DNA of 19,266 nucleotides from Lachnospiraceae bacterium UBA1267. Lineage in GTDB: Bacteria > Bacillota > Clostridia > Lachnospirales > Lachnospiraceae. The position numbers and the translations under genes were made by a program. How positions within the stretch are numbered: position 1 is the first letter of the stretch; the number at the start of each line of letters is the position of its first letter. Of this stretch, positions 6,051 to 13,357 are shown one piece after another. Below the pieces are notes generated by a model. That model was not told where the DNA came from, searched no databases, and saw nothing but the letters and a program-made list of their open reading frames with translations. The DNA lies in assembly GCA_002308115.1 (NCBI GenBank), contig DBVJ01000113.1:16647-35912 (forward strand). The letters run 5' to 3'.

Positions 6051-7385
6051 TCATTCGACGATACGGCCCGCAAACATCGTGGCCATTTCTCCGTCCAGGT
6101 CGGTATAGATCGCGAAGGAGAATGGACGGTCCGCACGGAATTCGACCGGCTGGTTCGGGTCGTAACCCGTACCCATCATCAAAAGGGCGGTGACAGCTGC
6201 GGCTTCGACGCCTTCCTCGTCCAGTTTGATGCGGGTCTTCTGAATGATGTCGCTGAGCCAGACGCGGCTTCCGATCATGCCGGAGAAGTCCGCATGCTCG
6301 GGATCAAAGGCAAGGCTTACGCCCTTTGCCTTCAAAAAGTCGGCGAATTCTCCTTGGCTGAAGCTGGTCTCCAGATCCATTTTCGGGATCGTGACATCCA
6401 CACGGCGGTAGTCTGCCTTGCTGATCTTCTCTGCGAGATCTTTGGTGTCGCCCAACACGAAGACCATGTTGACGCCGCCCTTCATCGGGAGCACCACGAG
6501 CTCCGTCGCATCATCTTTATAATAGGAAAAATGATTCATCTGGTGCATGAATTCCTTGGTGACGACCGTTCCGTCGGCCTTGTGGAAATCGCCTTCTTCA
6601 GTTCCTTCCCGATGGAATTTGTGGAGCCAGTTGTCTTTGAAATACAGCGCATTCATGAGAATGACCGCAAGTCCGTCCGCATTGTATCCGTCCGGAAGCA
6701 GTTTTTCGATCATCTTTTCGGTCTTGATGCTCGCCCATTCGTTTACTTTTTCGGCCACATTTTCAGGAAGAAAGCTTCGGTATTCCGCGGCGTAGTTCTT
6801 GCTGACGTATTCCGCGTACTTTTCCGTAAACTTCTCGGGCAGCTTTTCGTTGCGCCATACCGAGTTCGCGACTCTGAGCGCCCAGAAAGGCTCCGAACCG
6901 TCGTCCGGGATCCATCCGCGGGAAACATTTTCGCGGTGCTGTTTGAGTTCCAGCTGGTAATTCTCCGAAAACTCCTGTACGAAGCCATTGAATCTGAGGC
7001 AGAAGTCGGTCCACTCCTGCGCGTCTTTGACACCGAGTGCGCGGAGAAGTTCCGCACGGGTCTCACCTTCCGCGCCGGAAATAAGAAGACCAAGCGCATA
7101 GCGGAAGGACAGCGGAGAGGCCATGTAATTGCCCTCGGTCTGTTCTGAAAGCCACTGAAGAAGCTCCGCGTCGAAGGAGGAACTCTTCATGCCTTCCGTG
7201 TCGTGCTTCAGGGTGATCACATTCATCTGTTCCGCCCAATTCTCTGCTTCTTTCATAGGAGCCTCCTTTTCCGGCACTTTCTGATCCGATCCTGTATTCG
7301 TGGAACAGCCCGTAAGCGGCATCACAAGAAGCAGCACGGAAAGCGCTGCGGCGAGGGTTTTCTTCAGACTCTTATGAAGTCTCAT
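6051..7385 (-). CDS. Lipoprotein serpin (serine protease inhibitor)
   Basis: A 444-residue serpin, a suicide inhibitor that traps serine or cysteine proteases after cleavage of its reactive loop. A lipoprotein signal ends in LTGC (Cys 27), so the inhibitor is predicted to sit on the cell surface. Family marks: SPLSFRYALGLLISGAEGET (91-109), NSVWRN (174-179), NALYFKDNWLHKF (245-257) and the C-terminal RADRPFSFAI. The hinge EEGVEAAAVTA (390-400) keeps the small residues needed for strand insertion, so it looks inhibitory; Val replaces the usual Thr at P14. Counting 17 residues from Glu 390 puts P1 at Thr 406. However, the segment to RPF is about four residues longer than in alpha-1-antitrypsin or ovalbumin, so the cleavage site within MMGTGY is uncertain. 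Start: ATG with AAGGAGG 8 nt upstream. The target protease is unknown. Confidence 0.94.
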   Translation of the reverse strand: MRLHKSLKKTLAAALSVLLLVMPLTGCSTNTGSDQKVPEKEAPMKEAENWAEQMNVITLKHDTEGMKSSSFDAELLQWLSEQTEGNYMASPLSFRYALGLLISGAEGETRAELLRALGVKDAQEWTDFCLRFNGFVQEFSENYQLELKQHRENVSRGWIPDDGSEPFWALRVANSVWRNEKLPEKFTEKYAEYVSKNYAAEYRSFLPENVAEKVNEWASIKTEKMIEKLLPDGYNADGLAVILMNALYFKDNWLHKFHREGTEEGDFHKADGTVVTKEFMHQMNHFSYYKDDATELVVLPMKGGVNMVFVLGDTKDLAEKISKADYRRVDVTIPKMDLETSFSQGEFADFLKAKGVSLAFDPEHADFSGMIGSRVWLSDIIQKTRIKLDEEGVEAAAVTALLMMGTGYDPNQPVEFRADRPFSFAIYTDLDGEMATMFAGRIVE

Positions 7386-7458
7386 GGATAAGGCCTCCTT
7401 TTGGATGTTCTAAGATAAATACGATCAGGCGTATCCATTTGTCGGGCGTCCTTTCTAT

Positions 7459-7487
7459 TTTTTATTGCAGAAGCATAGATTCGTCAA
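7459..7487 (-). promoter_or_regulatory. Promoter for the serpin-lipoprotein operon
   Basis: On the minus strand, TTGACG at 7487-7482, a 17-nt spacer and TAAAAA at 7464-7459. It lies in the 190-bp divergent gap, about 75 bp upstream of the serpin start. The -10 is less than consensus. Confidence 0.5.
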
Positions 7488-7508
7488 TCTCTTTGAATGT
7501 CCGCTTTA

Positions 7509-7537
7509 TTGACAACATCCCCCCTGTGGCGTAAAAT
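7509..7537 (+). promoter_or_regulatory. Strong sigma-A promoter for the cytidylyltransferase operon
   Basis: A perfect TTGACA at 7509-7514, a 17-nt spacer and TAAAAT at 7532-7537. The predicted start is near 7544, leaving a leader of about 32 nt to the ATG at 7576. It is back to back with the serpin promoter; the -35 boxes lie about 20 bp apart. Confidence 0.75.
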
Positions 7538-7575
7538 TATCATGCCTATATGGGCTTTTCTGGATTGGAGATCGG

Positions 7576-8877
7576 ATGAAAAAAGTCATCACCTACGGAA
7601 CGTTTGACATGTTCCACAACGGGCATTTGAATATTCTGAAACGCGCGAAATCCTACGGCGACTATCTGATCGTGGGCGTCACGGGCGAGAATTACGATCT
7701 TGGAAGAGGGAAACTTTCGGTTCATGAAACGCTGGCGGAGCGGATCCGGAGCGTGGAAGAGACCGGCCTTGCCGACAAGATCATCGTGGAAGAGTATCTG
7801 GGACAGAAGATCGCGGACATCCGGCGCTATGGCGTGGACGTGTTTGTGATCGGCGATGACTGGAAGGGCAAGTTCGACCATCTGAACGCCTATTGCCAGG
7901 TCGTCTATCTGCCGCGGACACAGGGCGTTTCGAGCGCGCAGATCCGTCATGACACCTTCGGACAGTACCGGATCGGCGTTGTGACCGATACCGCGGATGC
8001 CGACGAGATCGCTTCGGAATGCGCCGCCGCGGCCTGCTTCTCGATCTCCGGCGTCTATTCGGAAAATGCGTCCGTCGCGGCCAAGTTTTCCATGCGGAAC
8101 AAGGTCCCGGCAGAGCCGACGCTCGCGGGTCTTCTCAGCAGTTCGGACGTGCTGTTCGTCCGCACGGATCTCAAGAAGCGCGCGGCATACATCCGCGAGG
8201 CGCTTTACCAGAGCATTCACGTGATCGCCGACGCGCCTTTCGCGCCGACGCTTCAGGAACAGAAAGAGCTTCTGCGGCTTGCGGATGAGAACGGTGTCCT
8301 TCTTTCGGAGAATCTCACCATGCCGCACATCTACATTTTCAACCAGCTTCTGTGGATCGCCCGCGGCGGGCTCATCGGGCCGGTCAGATCGATCCGTGCG
8401 GGCATTCAGGACCTTGGGGATCCGGAAAGCTCCGTGGAGAGCCTTCTTTCAGCGGTGCTTTGCCCGGTTCTGAAGATCCTCGGAACCAATATCCGGAGGA
8501 TCAGCGGCGATGCGTTCCAACTCAAACTGGAGTTTGTGAATCAGCCTCCTAGGGACGGAAGCGCCATGCTCGGCACCGCGCCGGAGGCATTTTCCGTCGT
8601 ACAGATCGGGGACGGCGCAAATGAAGCCCTCGAGATCCAGGGCGACAACGGAACGATCCGCGCGGGACGGCACTGGTGGCGCGGAGATTATTTTGAGATC
8701 GAAAGGCCCGGAAAGGCCGACCCGGAGCGCTACAGCACCGGCTACGACGGCAACGGGCTGAAATATGTGTTGAAAGATTTCGGCGATGCGCTACGGACAG
8801 GAAACCGCCGCCCGGTCACACTGACCAGGGAGGAGTCCGAACGGATCGCGGAGATCATGGAAGTGCTGCATCAGTAA
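7576..8877 (+). CDS. TagD-type cytidylyltransferase fused to a degenerate Gfo/Idh/MocA-like domain
   Basis: A 433-residue two-domain protein. Residues 1-128 match glycerol-3-phosphate cytidylyltransferase over its whole length: GTFDMFHNGH with His 14 and His 17, GDDWKGKFD (93-101) and YLPRTQGVSS (111-120). This domain couples CTP to a phosphorylated small molecule, giving a CDP-linked product. Residues 132-433 resemble the Gfo/Idh/MocA oxidoreductase fold, with a Rossmann-like start (RIGVVTD), a block ending IADAPFAPT and the GGLIGPVRSIR stretch. The glycine-rich NAD loop is lost, and the usual EKP motif reads DAP (219-221), so the catalytic Lys is Ala. Redox activity is doubtful. Start: ATG with GGAG at 7567-7570. 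The HisC-like gene follows 15 nt after the stop. The substrate is unknown; glycerol 3-phosphate or an amino-alcohol phosphate is possible. Confidence 0.85.
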   Translation: MKKVITYGTFDMFHNGHLNILKRAKSYGDYLIVGVTGENYDLGRGKLSVHETLAERIRSVEETGLADKIIVEEYLGQKIADIRRYGVDVFVIGDDWKGKFDHLNAYCQVVYLPRTQGVSSAQIRHDTFGQYRIGVVTDTADADEIASECAAAACFSISGVYSENASVAAKFSMRNKVPAEPTLAGLLSSSDVLFVRTDLKKRAAYIREALYQSIHVIADAPFAPTLQEQKELLRLADENGVLLSENLTMPHIYIFNQLLWIARGGLIGPVRSIRAGIQDLGDPESSVESLLSAVLCPVLKILGTNIRRISGDAFQLKLEFVNQPPRDGSAMLGTAPEAFSVVQIGDGANEALEIQGDNGTIRAGRHWWRGDYFEIERPGKADPERYSTGYDGNGLKYVLKDFGDALRTGNRRPVTLTREESERIAEIMEVLHQ

Positions 8878-8892
8878 AGAATCGAGGAAACT

Positions 8893-9951
8893 ATGTATTA
8901 TCTGAACCCTGAAGTGGAAACACTCAACAGGATCTTTGACCAGAACATGAGAGAGCCCTACCTGCGTCTGGATCTCAACGAGAACCCCGGCGGGCTTCCG
9001 GAAGAGTTTGTGAAGAAGGTGCTCTCGGAGATCACCCCTGAGTTTGTCGCGCAGTATCCGGAGACGCTGCCTTTCACGACGAAACTGGCGGAGTTTCTGA
9101 ATACCGGCGTCGAGAACATCTGCCTCGTGAACGGATCCTCCGAAGGCATCCGCAACATCATCTACGCCTTCTCCGGCCCCGGCGGCCGCATCGTGGGCGT
9201 GACGCCGACCTATGCGATGTTCGAGGTTTATTCGAAGATGTATGGGCGGAACTTCACCCCGGTGCGCTACAACGAGGACCTCACGATCGACGTGGAAAAT
9301 GTCCTCGCGGCTATGACGCCGGACACCCAGATCATGATCGTGGTGAACCCCAACAACCCCATGGGCAATGCATTTTCCGAAGAAGAGATGCAGAGGATCT
9401 ATGACCGCGCCCGCGCATATGAGATCACGCTGCTCATCGACGAAGCCTATTTCTACTTCTATCCGAAGACCTTCCTGCACTTTGCATTGGAGCACGAACA
9501 CGTCTTCGTGACGCGTTCCTTCTCGAAACTGTTCTCGCTTGCGGGACTCCGGCTGGGCTATGTCGTCGGCTGGGCGGAGGGCATCAAAATGGTCCAGAAG
9601 CTCTGCACGCCGCACAACGTGAACGCCCCCTCGATGCTTTTCGCGCGGCGGATCATGGAAGAGCCGGGCCTCATCGAAAGCCTGGTCGCCAAGCACAAGG
9701 AAGGCCGCCAGTGGCTCATTTCAGAGCTCAGCGCGCGCGGATATAAAATGGAAGGAAAGGAAGGCAACTTCATTTTCATCCAGCCGAAGACCGACGCAAC
9801 GACGGTCATGAACCGCATGAAAGCCGAAAAAGGGATCCTCATCAAGACCTATCAGGGGGTCGGCGCCCTGGGCGAATGCCTCCGCGTGACCACCGGCGAA
9901 AAGCGTTTTATGGAACGCTTCCTCGCGGGACTTCTCGAGATCGACCGGTAA
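8893..9951 (+). CDS. HisC-like (class I/II fold) PLP-dependent aminotransferase
   Basis: A 352-residue fold-type I PLP enzyme of the histidinol-phosphate aminotransferase group. Landmarks are LDLNENPGGLP (26-36), NGSSEGIRN (80-88), VVNPNNPMG (150-158), the PLP-binding Asp in LLIDEAYF (Asp 183), the Schiff-base lysine in SFSKLFSLAGLRLGY (Lys 212) and LRVTTG near the C-terminus (Arg 331). No his gene is near, so histidine synthesis is not indicated. It follows the cytidylyltransferase fusion by 15 nt, with GAGGAAA before the ATG. The pair suggests it makes or modifies an amino-alcohol phosphate that is then CDP-activated. In Campylobacter capsule pathways, as I recall, HisC-like enzymes make serinol phosphate or ethanolamine phosphate; the parallel is inference. 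Family secure, substrate open. Confidence 0.85.
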   Translation: MYYLNPEVETLNRIFDQNMREPYLRLDLNENPGGLPEEFVKKVLSEITPEFVAQYPETLPFTTKLAEFLNTGVENICLVNGSSEGIRNIIYAFSGPGGRIVGVTPTYAMFEVYSKMYGRNFTPVRYNEDLTIDVENVLAAMTPDTQIMIVVNPNNPMGNAFSEEEMQRIYDRARAYEITLLIDEAYFYFYPKTFLHFALEHEHVFVTRSFSKLFSLAGLRLGYVVGWAEGIKMVQKLCTPHNVNAPSMLFARRIMEEPGLIESLVAKHKEGRQWLISELSARGYKMEGKEGNFIFIQPKTDATTVMNRMKAEKGILIKTYQGVGALGECLRVTTGEKRFMERFLAGLLEIDR

Positions 9952-9957
9952 ACCGAA

Positions 9958-9995
9958 GGGGGCGCTGAAAAAGTTTTCAGCGCCCCCGACATTTT
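9958..9995 (+). terminator. Strong hairpin terminator after the aminotransferase gene
   Basis: GGGGGCGCTGAAA at 9958-9970 pairs perfectly with TTTCAGCGCCCCC at 9975-9987 around a 4-nt loop, starting 6 nt after the stop. A short T-run follows at 9992-9995. It should separate this operon from the sigma-factor operon. Confidence 0.85.
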
Positions 9996-10036
9996 AACGC
10001 CCCTGTTCGTATTCATTCATGGAGAGAGAAAAAGGC

Positions 10037-10519
10037 ATGACCAACGAAGCCTTCGAAGCCTTTTATCTAAAACACTACAAATTCGTCTACAGGATCGCAT
10101 ATTCCTATATGAAGGAGCCGCATGACGCGGAGGATGTGACCGAAGATGTTTTTGTTAAGGTGCTCACCGGCTCATTTTCCTTTGAAAGCGAGGAACATGA
10201 GCGATCCTGGCTGGCGCTTACGACCATGAATCTTTGTAAGGACGTACTGAAGTCCGCCTGGCGGAAGCGGGTCGGCTCTCTGGAAGATCTGGAAAATGAA
10301 CCGGAAAGCCCCGAGAGCAAGGCGGTGGAAGAGAGCGACACGATGGAAGCCGTGCAAAAACTCCCTCCGAAATACAAAGAAGTGATCATTCTGTTCTATT
10401 ACATGGGCTATAAAACGGACGAAATCGCGGAAAAACTTGGAAAGCCGCCCTCCACGATACGGAACCTTTTGGCGGATGCGCGTAAGAAGCTCAAAGCAAT
10501 GATCGGGGACGCAAGATGA
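10037..10519 (+). CDS. ECF-type RNA polymerase sigma factor
   Basis: A 160-residue sigma-70 family protein with only regions 2 and 4. Region 2 (about 5-70) includes YRIAYSYMKEPHDAEDVTED, the -10 recognition part. Region 4 (about 108-158) includes LPPKYKEVIILFYYMGYKTD and a helix-turn-helix (DEIAEKLGKPPSTIRNLLAD) for the -35. It directs RNA polymerase to a stress or envelope regulon. ATG 10037 is preferred over the in-frame ATG 10019: GGAGAGAG lies in between, the family match begins at 10037, and 10019 has no ribosome site. A weak promoter-like pair, CCGACA (9986-9991) and TATTCA (10010-10015), would also start transcription after 10019. The stop overlaps the next gene by 4 nt, as in sigma/anti-sigma pairs. 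Confidence 0.9.
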   Translation: MTNEAFEAFYLKHYKFVYRIAYSYMKEPHDAEDVTEDVFVKVLTGSFSFESEEHERSWLALTTMNLCKDVLKSAWRKRVGSLEDLENEPESPESKAVEESDTMEAVQKLPPKYKEVIILFYYMGYKTDEIAEKLGKPPSTIRNLLADARKKLKAMIGDAR

Positions 10520-11475
10520 AAGAAAGATCCAATCACAATCTGACAGAACCGTTCGAGAGAGACGAGCTGGGCATCAAGGCTTCGATGGAGGGAATCGAGC
10601 CGGAGGCCGGCGCCCGTGAACGCATGCTTCAGAATATCATGAAGAAAGCGGCCATGGCGCAGGAAGCGGAAGACAGGGCAGCCACCGAATCGTCCGCGAA
10701 GGCTGAGATCCTGGGCATCGATGCCGCGAAGAAAGAGAAGAAAGCGAAGAACCGCTGGAAACTTTATGTCCCGATGCTGGCTGCTGCGGCGATCATATTG
10801 ACTGTCGGGACCATTTTCTTCGTGACCATCTCAAGGCAGAATAAATCACTTGCGCCGGAAGATCTTTCTCCGGCCAAGGAACAGGACGTCAACCATGCGG
10901 ACGGTATGATCCCGACCTATGAGCAGGATCATAACGGGGGAGCAGTCAAACCGGATGAGCCGGATCATTTGACCAGGGAGGAGGAGCCTCACTGGGAAGA
11001 TTCCAAGTCCCCTGTGCGTCCCCCGCAGACGGACGCGCCGAACGACGCTCAGCCGACGGGAGATGCGCCGAACGCTTCGGGAAAGACATGGAGCACCATG
11101 ACACTTGACCGTGCGGCCATGAGTGTTGCGGCAGAAGACATGGAGATCGTAGAAGCCGTTGAGGACGATTCGTCGAGCGACTATCTGGTGGTCTCTCATG
11201 ACGACCATGAATACGTGCTTCAGTATCAGGGGGACGCCAAATCCTTGAAAGAATTCGGAAAAGACGCCCTCAAAGTCAAGACGGTCTTCGTGCTCGCGGA
11301 TCCCGACATCTCGTTGGAGGAACTCACATTTTCAGACCGGACCGGCTGGCGCGCCGAATGGACTGTGGACGGTGAGAACCGCTATTATCTGTTCAACCGT
11401 GACGATGCCACAAAGGAAGACATTCTTGAGACCATCAGGAAAATGAAGGAGAACAGCGAGAAGGCGACGAAGTAA
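10516..11475 (+). CDS. Putative transmembrane anti-sigma factor
   Basis: A 319-residue single-pass membrane protein overlapping the sigma gene by 4 nt (ATGA). Residues 1-80 are charged and helical, and presumably hold the ECF sigma factor in the cytoplasm. A membrane segment spans about 83-105 (LYVPMLAAAAIILTVGTIFF). An acidic, Pro-rich linker (about 110-185) leads to an extracytoplasmic domain (about 190-315) with alternating strands and a closing helix (DATKEDILETIRKM). It looks somewhat like the DUF4367-type sensor domains of anti-sigma factors, but I cannot assign it firmly. There is no HxxxCxxC zinc motif at the N-terminus, so it is not the classic ZAS type. The role rests mainly on operon position and topology. 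Confidence 0.75.
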   Translation: MKERSNHNLTEPFERDELGIKASMEGIEPEAGARERMLQNIMKKAAMAQEAEDRAATESSAKAEILGIDAAKKEKKAKNRWKLYVPMLAAAAIILTVGTIFFVTISRQNKSLAPEDLSPAKEQDVNHADGMIPTYEQDHNGGAVKPDEPDHLTREEEPHWEDSKSPVRPPQTDAPNDAQPTGDAPNASGKTWSTMTLDRAAMSVAAEDMEIVEAVEDDSSSDYLVVSHDDHEYVLQYQGDAKSLKEFGKDALKVKTVFVLADPDISLEELTFSDRTGWRAEWTVDGENRYYLFNRDDATKEDILETIRKMKENSEKATK

Positions 11476-11490
11476 CGAAGGCACGGCACG

Positions 11491-11600
11491 CAACGGGCGC
11501 GAGCGGATCGCAGCCCGAAAGGCATCTAAGGAAGAACACGCAAAGGGCGCGAGCGGATCGCAGCCCGAAAGGCGTTTATGGAAGAACGCGCAAAGGGCGG
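11491..11600 (+). repeat. 50-bp tandem hairpin repeat in the 3' region of the sigma operon
   Basis: Two full units at 11491-11540 and 11541-11590 differ at 5 of 50 positions. A third copy at 11591-11600 keeps only CAAAGGGCG and then becomes the terminator. In each unit GGGCGCGA pairs with TCGC-A-GCCC across a 5-nt loop with one bulged A, so the transcript would carry two like hairpins before the terminator. It is non-coding: it lies after the stop and 50 is not a multiple of 3. Confidence 0.8.
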
Positions 11601-11620
11601 GGAAATATCCCCGCCCTTTT
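11592..11620. terminator. Bidirectional intrinsic terminator
   Basis: AAAGGGCGGGGA at 11592-11603 pairs perfectly over 12 bp with TCCCCGCCCTTT at 11608-11619 around the loop AATA. A T-run ends each strand. It lies between the converging anti-sigma gene and the metallohydrolase gene, and can serve both. Confidence 0.9.
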
Positions 11621-11621
11621 C

Positions 11622-12194
11622 TTATGCTTCGGTTTTCTCAGGAAGCCTGCGGATCAGTGCGGCCCCGTGCTCTTTGAGCCAGCGGGAAGTCTTTTTGTAG
11701 TCCGGACAGTAGCGCAGCACTTCCTGATAGAAGGCCTGTGAATGATTCATGTGCCGCCGGTGGGAAAGTTCATGGACGACCGTCGCGTCACGGACTTCCG
11801 GCGGAGCCAGCATCAGAAGACAGTTGAAGCTCAGATTCCCTTCCCGGGAGCAGCTTCCCCAGCGGGAACGCATCGCGCGGATCGAGATCCGCGCGTAGGA
11901 GACACCCATGAGGGAGGCATAGTGCCTGACGCGCGCGCTGAGATCCTCCCGCGCCTCTTTTTTCAAGGCACGGAGTTCGGCTTCGGTAAGCGGCAGGACT
12001 TCCGAGGCCTCACGGCTGATTCGCTCCACCCGCTTTTTCTGCTTCTCGATCCATGTGAGATGATCGCCCACAAAACGCCGGATCGCTGCTTCCGAGCTGA
12101 AGAAAGGCGCGCGTACCACGACCCCTTCCTCCGTGACCTGAAGCCCCAGCGTCCGCCGCCTTGAGCGTATGACTTTGTATTCCGGCAGAGTCAT
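11622..12194 (-). CDS. YgjP/M48-like metal-dependent hydrolase (DUF45)
   Basis: A 190-residue protein of the YgjP-like zinc metallopeptidase family, whose E. coli member I recall being described as a UTP pyrophosphatase. The mark is TVVHELSHRRHMNHSQAFY: HELSH gives metal ligands His 141 and His 145 with Glu 142, and the NHSQAFY His 151 is the third ligand site. The N-terminal half has the usual RSRRRTLGLQV and the RSRWGSCSREGNLSFN block. It acts in the cytoplasm; there is no signal peptide. The start is set at the ATG at 12194, with GGAGG 8 nt upstream on the minus strand; the ATG at 12200 is only 2 nt from the site. It converges with the sigma operon and diverges from the nuclease gene. Substrate not provable from sequence. 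Confidence 0.88.
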   Translation of the reverse strand: MTLPEYKVIRSRRRTLGLQVTEEGVVVRAPFFSSEAAIRRFVGDHLTWIEKQKKRVERISREASEVLPLTEAELRALKKEAREDLSARVRHYASLMGVSYARISIRAMRSRWGSCSREGNLSFNCLLMLAPPEVRDATVVHELSHRRHMNHSQAFYQEVLRYCPDYKKTSRWLKEHGAALIRRLPEKTEA

Positions 12195-12548
12195 TTTCAT
12201 CCCCTCCTTTATACCACCTCGGAAGACACTCGTAAACCGCGGGAGGAAGGGCAGGCCAACTCAGAAGACGTTTGCAAAAGGCGCGGAGGACGGAAGGTAT
12301 ATCGCTCCGGAACTCTGCCAAGGAGTCTTTTCCGCCGCCCTGACGGCGCCATCCGAGGCAAAAAATCCAAAAAGTTTTCATCCCCTGTATTCCCAGGAAA
12401 CAAGCCACTTACCGCATTTTACGGACAGGAAAGCTCCAAAAACCGGCGCATTTTGTTACTGGTGATCTTACGTGCCATACGTTATCTTGAATCTCGGAAA
12501 TCAAAGGAGAACCGGACTCCAGGAAATAACGAAAGGAGAAACACAACC
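12195..12548. other. Divergent intergenic stretch, little recognisable
   Basis: The 354 bp between the metallohydrolase and nuclease genes hold no convincing gene. On the minus strand, TTTACG (12236-12231), a 17-nt spacer and TATAAA (12213-12208) form a promoter-like pair, but its -10 abuts the ribosome site. On the plus strand there are two AAAGGAG sites, at 12503-12509 and 12532-12538, and only the second serves a gene. Upstream is an A-rich patch (12360-12376). No clear plus-strand promoter is seen. Confidence 0.4.
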
Positions 12549-13343
12549 GTGAAAAAACTGATCAAGCAGATAGAGGAAGCGTCACAGGAAAATCAGGCGC
12601 TCCTCCTGAGCCTGGAACAATTGCTGGGCAAAAGCCCGGAAGGCCGGATCGAGGTGACCACATCCAAAGGAAAGCCCAGGTTCTTTTTGATCAAGGGAGG
12701 TATGCGCAGGTACCTGCGTCGGGAGGAGACCTGGCTGATCCAAAGCCTGCTCGAGAAGCAATATTTCAAAAAAATGCTTCTGCGGACACGGAAGAATCAG
12801 GAAGCCTTGGATTGTTTTTTGAAAGAGTTTGAACCGGATGCGCAGGCACGGATCTACGAAAATATGAGCCCCCACCGAAGGCATTTTGTGAAGCCATTGG
12901 TCGAGCCGGACGCAATGTATGCAGCAAGATGGCTTGAGGAGCATCGCGCAATTGCCGCCGCGCGGCCGAACACTTTTCAGAAGAGCGGCGAATTCATCAC
13001 GATGAATGGAGAGGTGGTTCGATCGAAAAGCGAGAAGATCATCGCAGATCTGCTCTATCAGCTGGGCATTCCATATGTGTATGAATGCCCGTTGGACACG
13101 CCCGGCGGCCTTGTTTATCCGGACTTCACGATCCTAGACATCAACACCCGAAGAGTTTATTACTGGGAACACCGTGGCCGTCTGGACAACCTGGACTATG
13201 TCGAGAATAACATCTGGAAGACCCATCTGTATGCAGCGGCCGGAGTCTTCCCTGGATACAATCTTCTTCTAAGTGAGGAGACCGGGGATTCACCGCTTCG
13301 CACCAAAGACATCGAAGCCATGATCCGCGCCGTGTTTCTGTGA
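12549..13343 (+). CDS. PD-(D/E)XK nuclease-like protein
   Basis: A 264-residue protein. The N-terminal half (1-145) is basic and helical with no clear match. The C-terminal part (about 150-264) carries a PD-(D/E)XK-type core: RSKSEKIIADLLYQLGIPY with Glu 162, LVYPDFTIL with Pro 191-Asp 192, and YYWEHRG with Glu 207. The usual Lys after the last acid is replaced by His-Arg, as in the WEH.G variant of this fold. A nucleic-acid cleaving or repair role is likely but not shown. GTG 12549 is chosen, with AAAGGAG at 12532-12538; the frame is open upstream to 12453 without a better start. No methylase or helicase partner is next to it. A large repeat locus follows directly. Confidence 0.75.
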   Translation: MKKLIKQIEEASQENQALLLSLEQLLGKSPEGRIEVTTSKGKPRFFLIKGGMRRYLRREETWLIQSLLEKQYFKKMLLRTRKNQEALDCFLKEFEPDAQARIYENMSPHRRHFVKPLVEPDAMYAARWLEEHRAIAAARPNTFQKSGEFITMNGEVVRSKSEKIIADLLYQLGIPYVYECPLDTPGGLVYPDFTILDINTRRVYYWEHRGRLDNLDYVENNIWKTHLYAAAGVFPGYNLLLSEETGDSPLRTKDIEAMIRAVFL

Positions 13344-13357
13344 AAAGCGCGGGCGGT

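Noticed and set aside
5778..7148. 456-codon plus-strand frame antisense to the serpin and lipoprotein
   Set aside because: The serpin on the other strand is unmistakable. The plus frame has no ribosome site or recognisable domain.
8791..9696. 301-codon minus-strand frame antisense to the aminotransferase, and a similar one at 7546-8328
   Set aside because: Shadows of the cytidylyltransferase and aminotransferase genes; they have no start signals or known motifs.
9991..10015. ECF-type autoregulatory promoter (AAC then CGT) before the sigma gene
   Set aside because: AAC at 9996-9998 and CGT at 10008-10010 are only 9 nt apart, too close for an ECF promoter of about 16 nt spacing.
12194..12236. 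Leaderless transcription of the YgjP-like gene from a TTTACG/TATAAA pair
   Set aside because: The pair has 17-nt spacing, but the -10 runs straight into GGAGGGG. The good ribosome site argues that the real promoter lies further upstream.
12453..12548. Longer N-terminus for the PD-(D/E)XK protein from 12453
   Set aside because: No ribosome site precedes it, while the GTG at 12549 follows a good AAAGGAG site.
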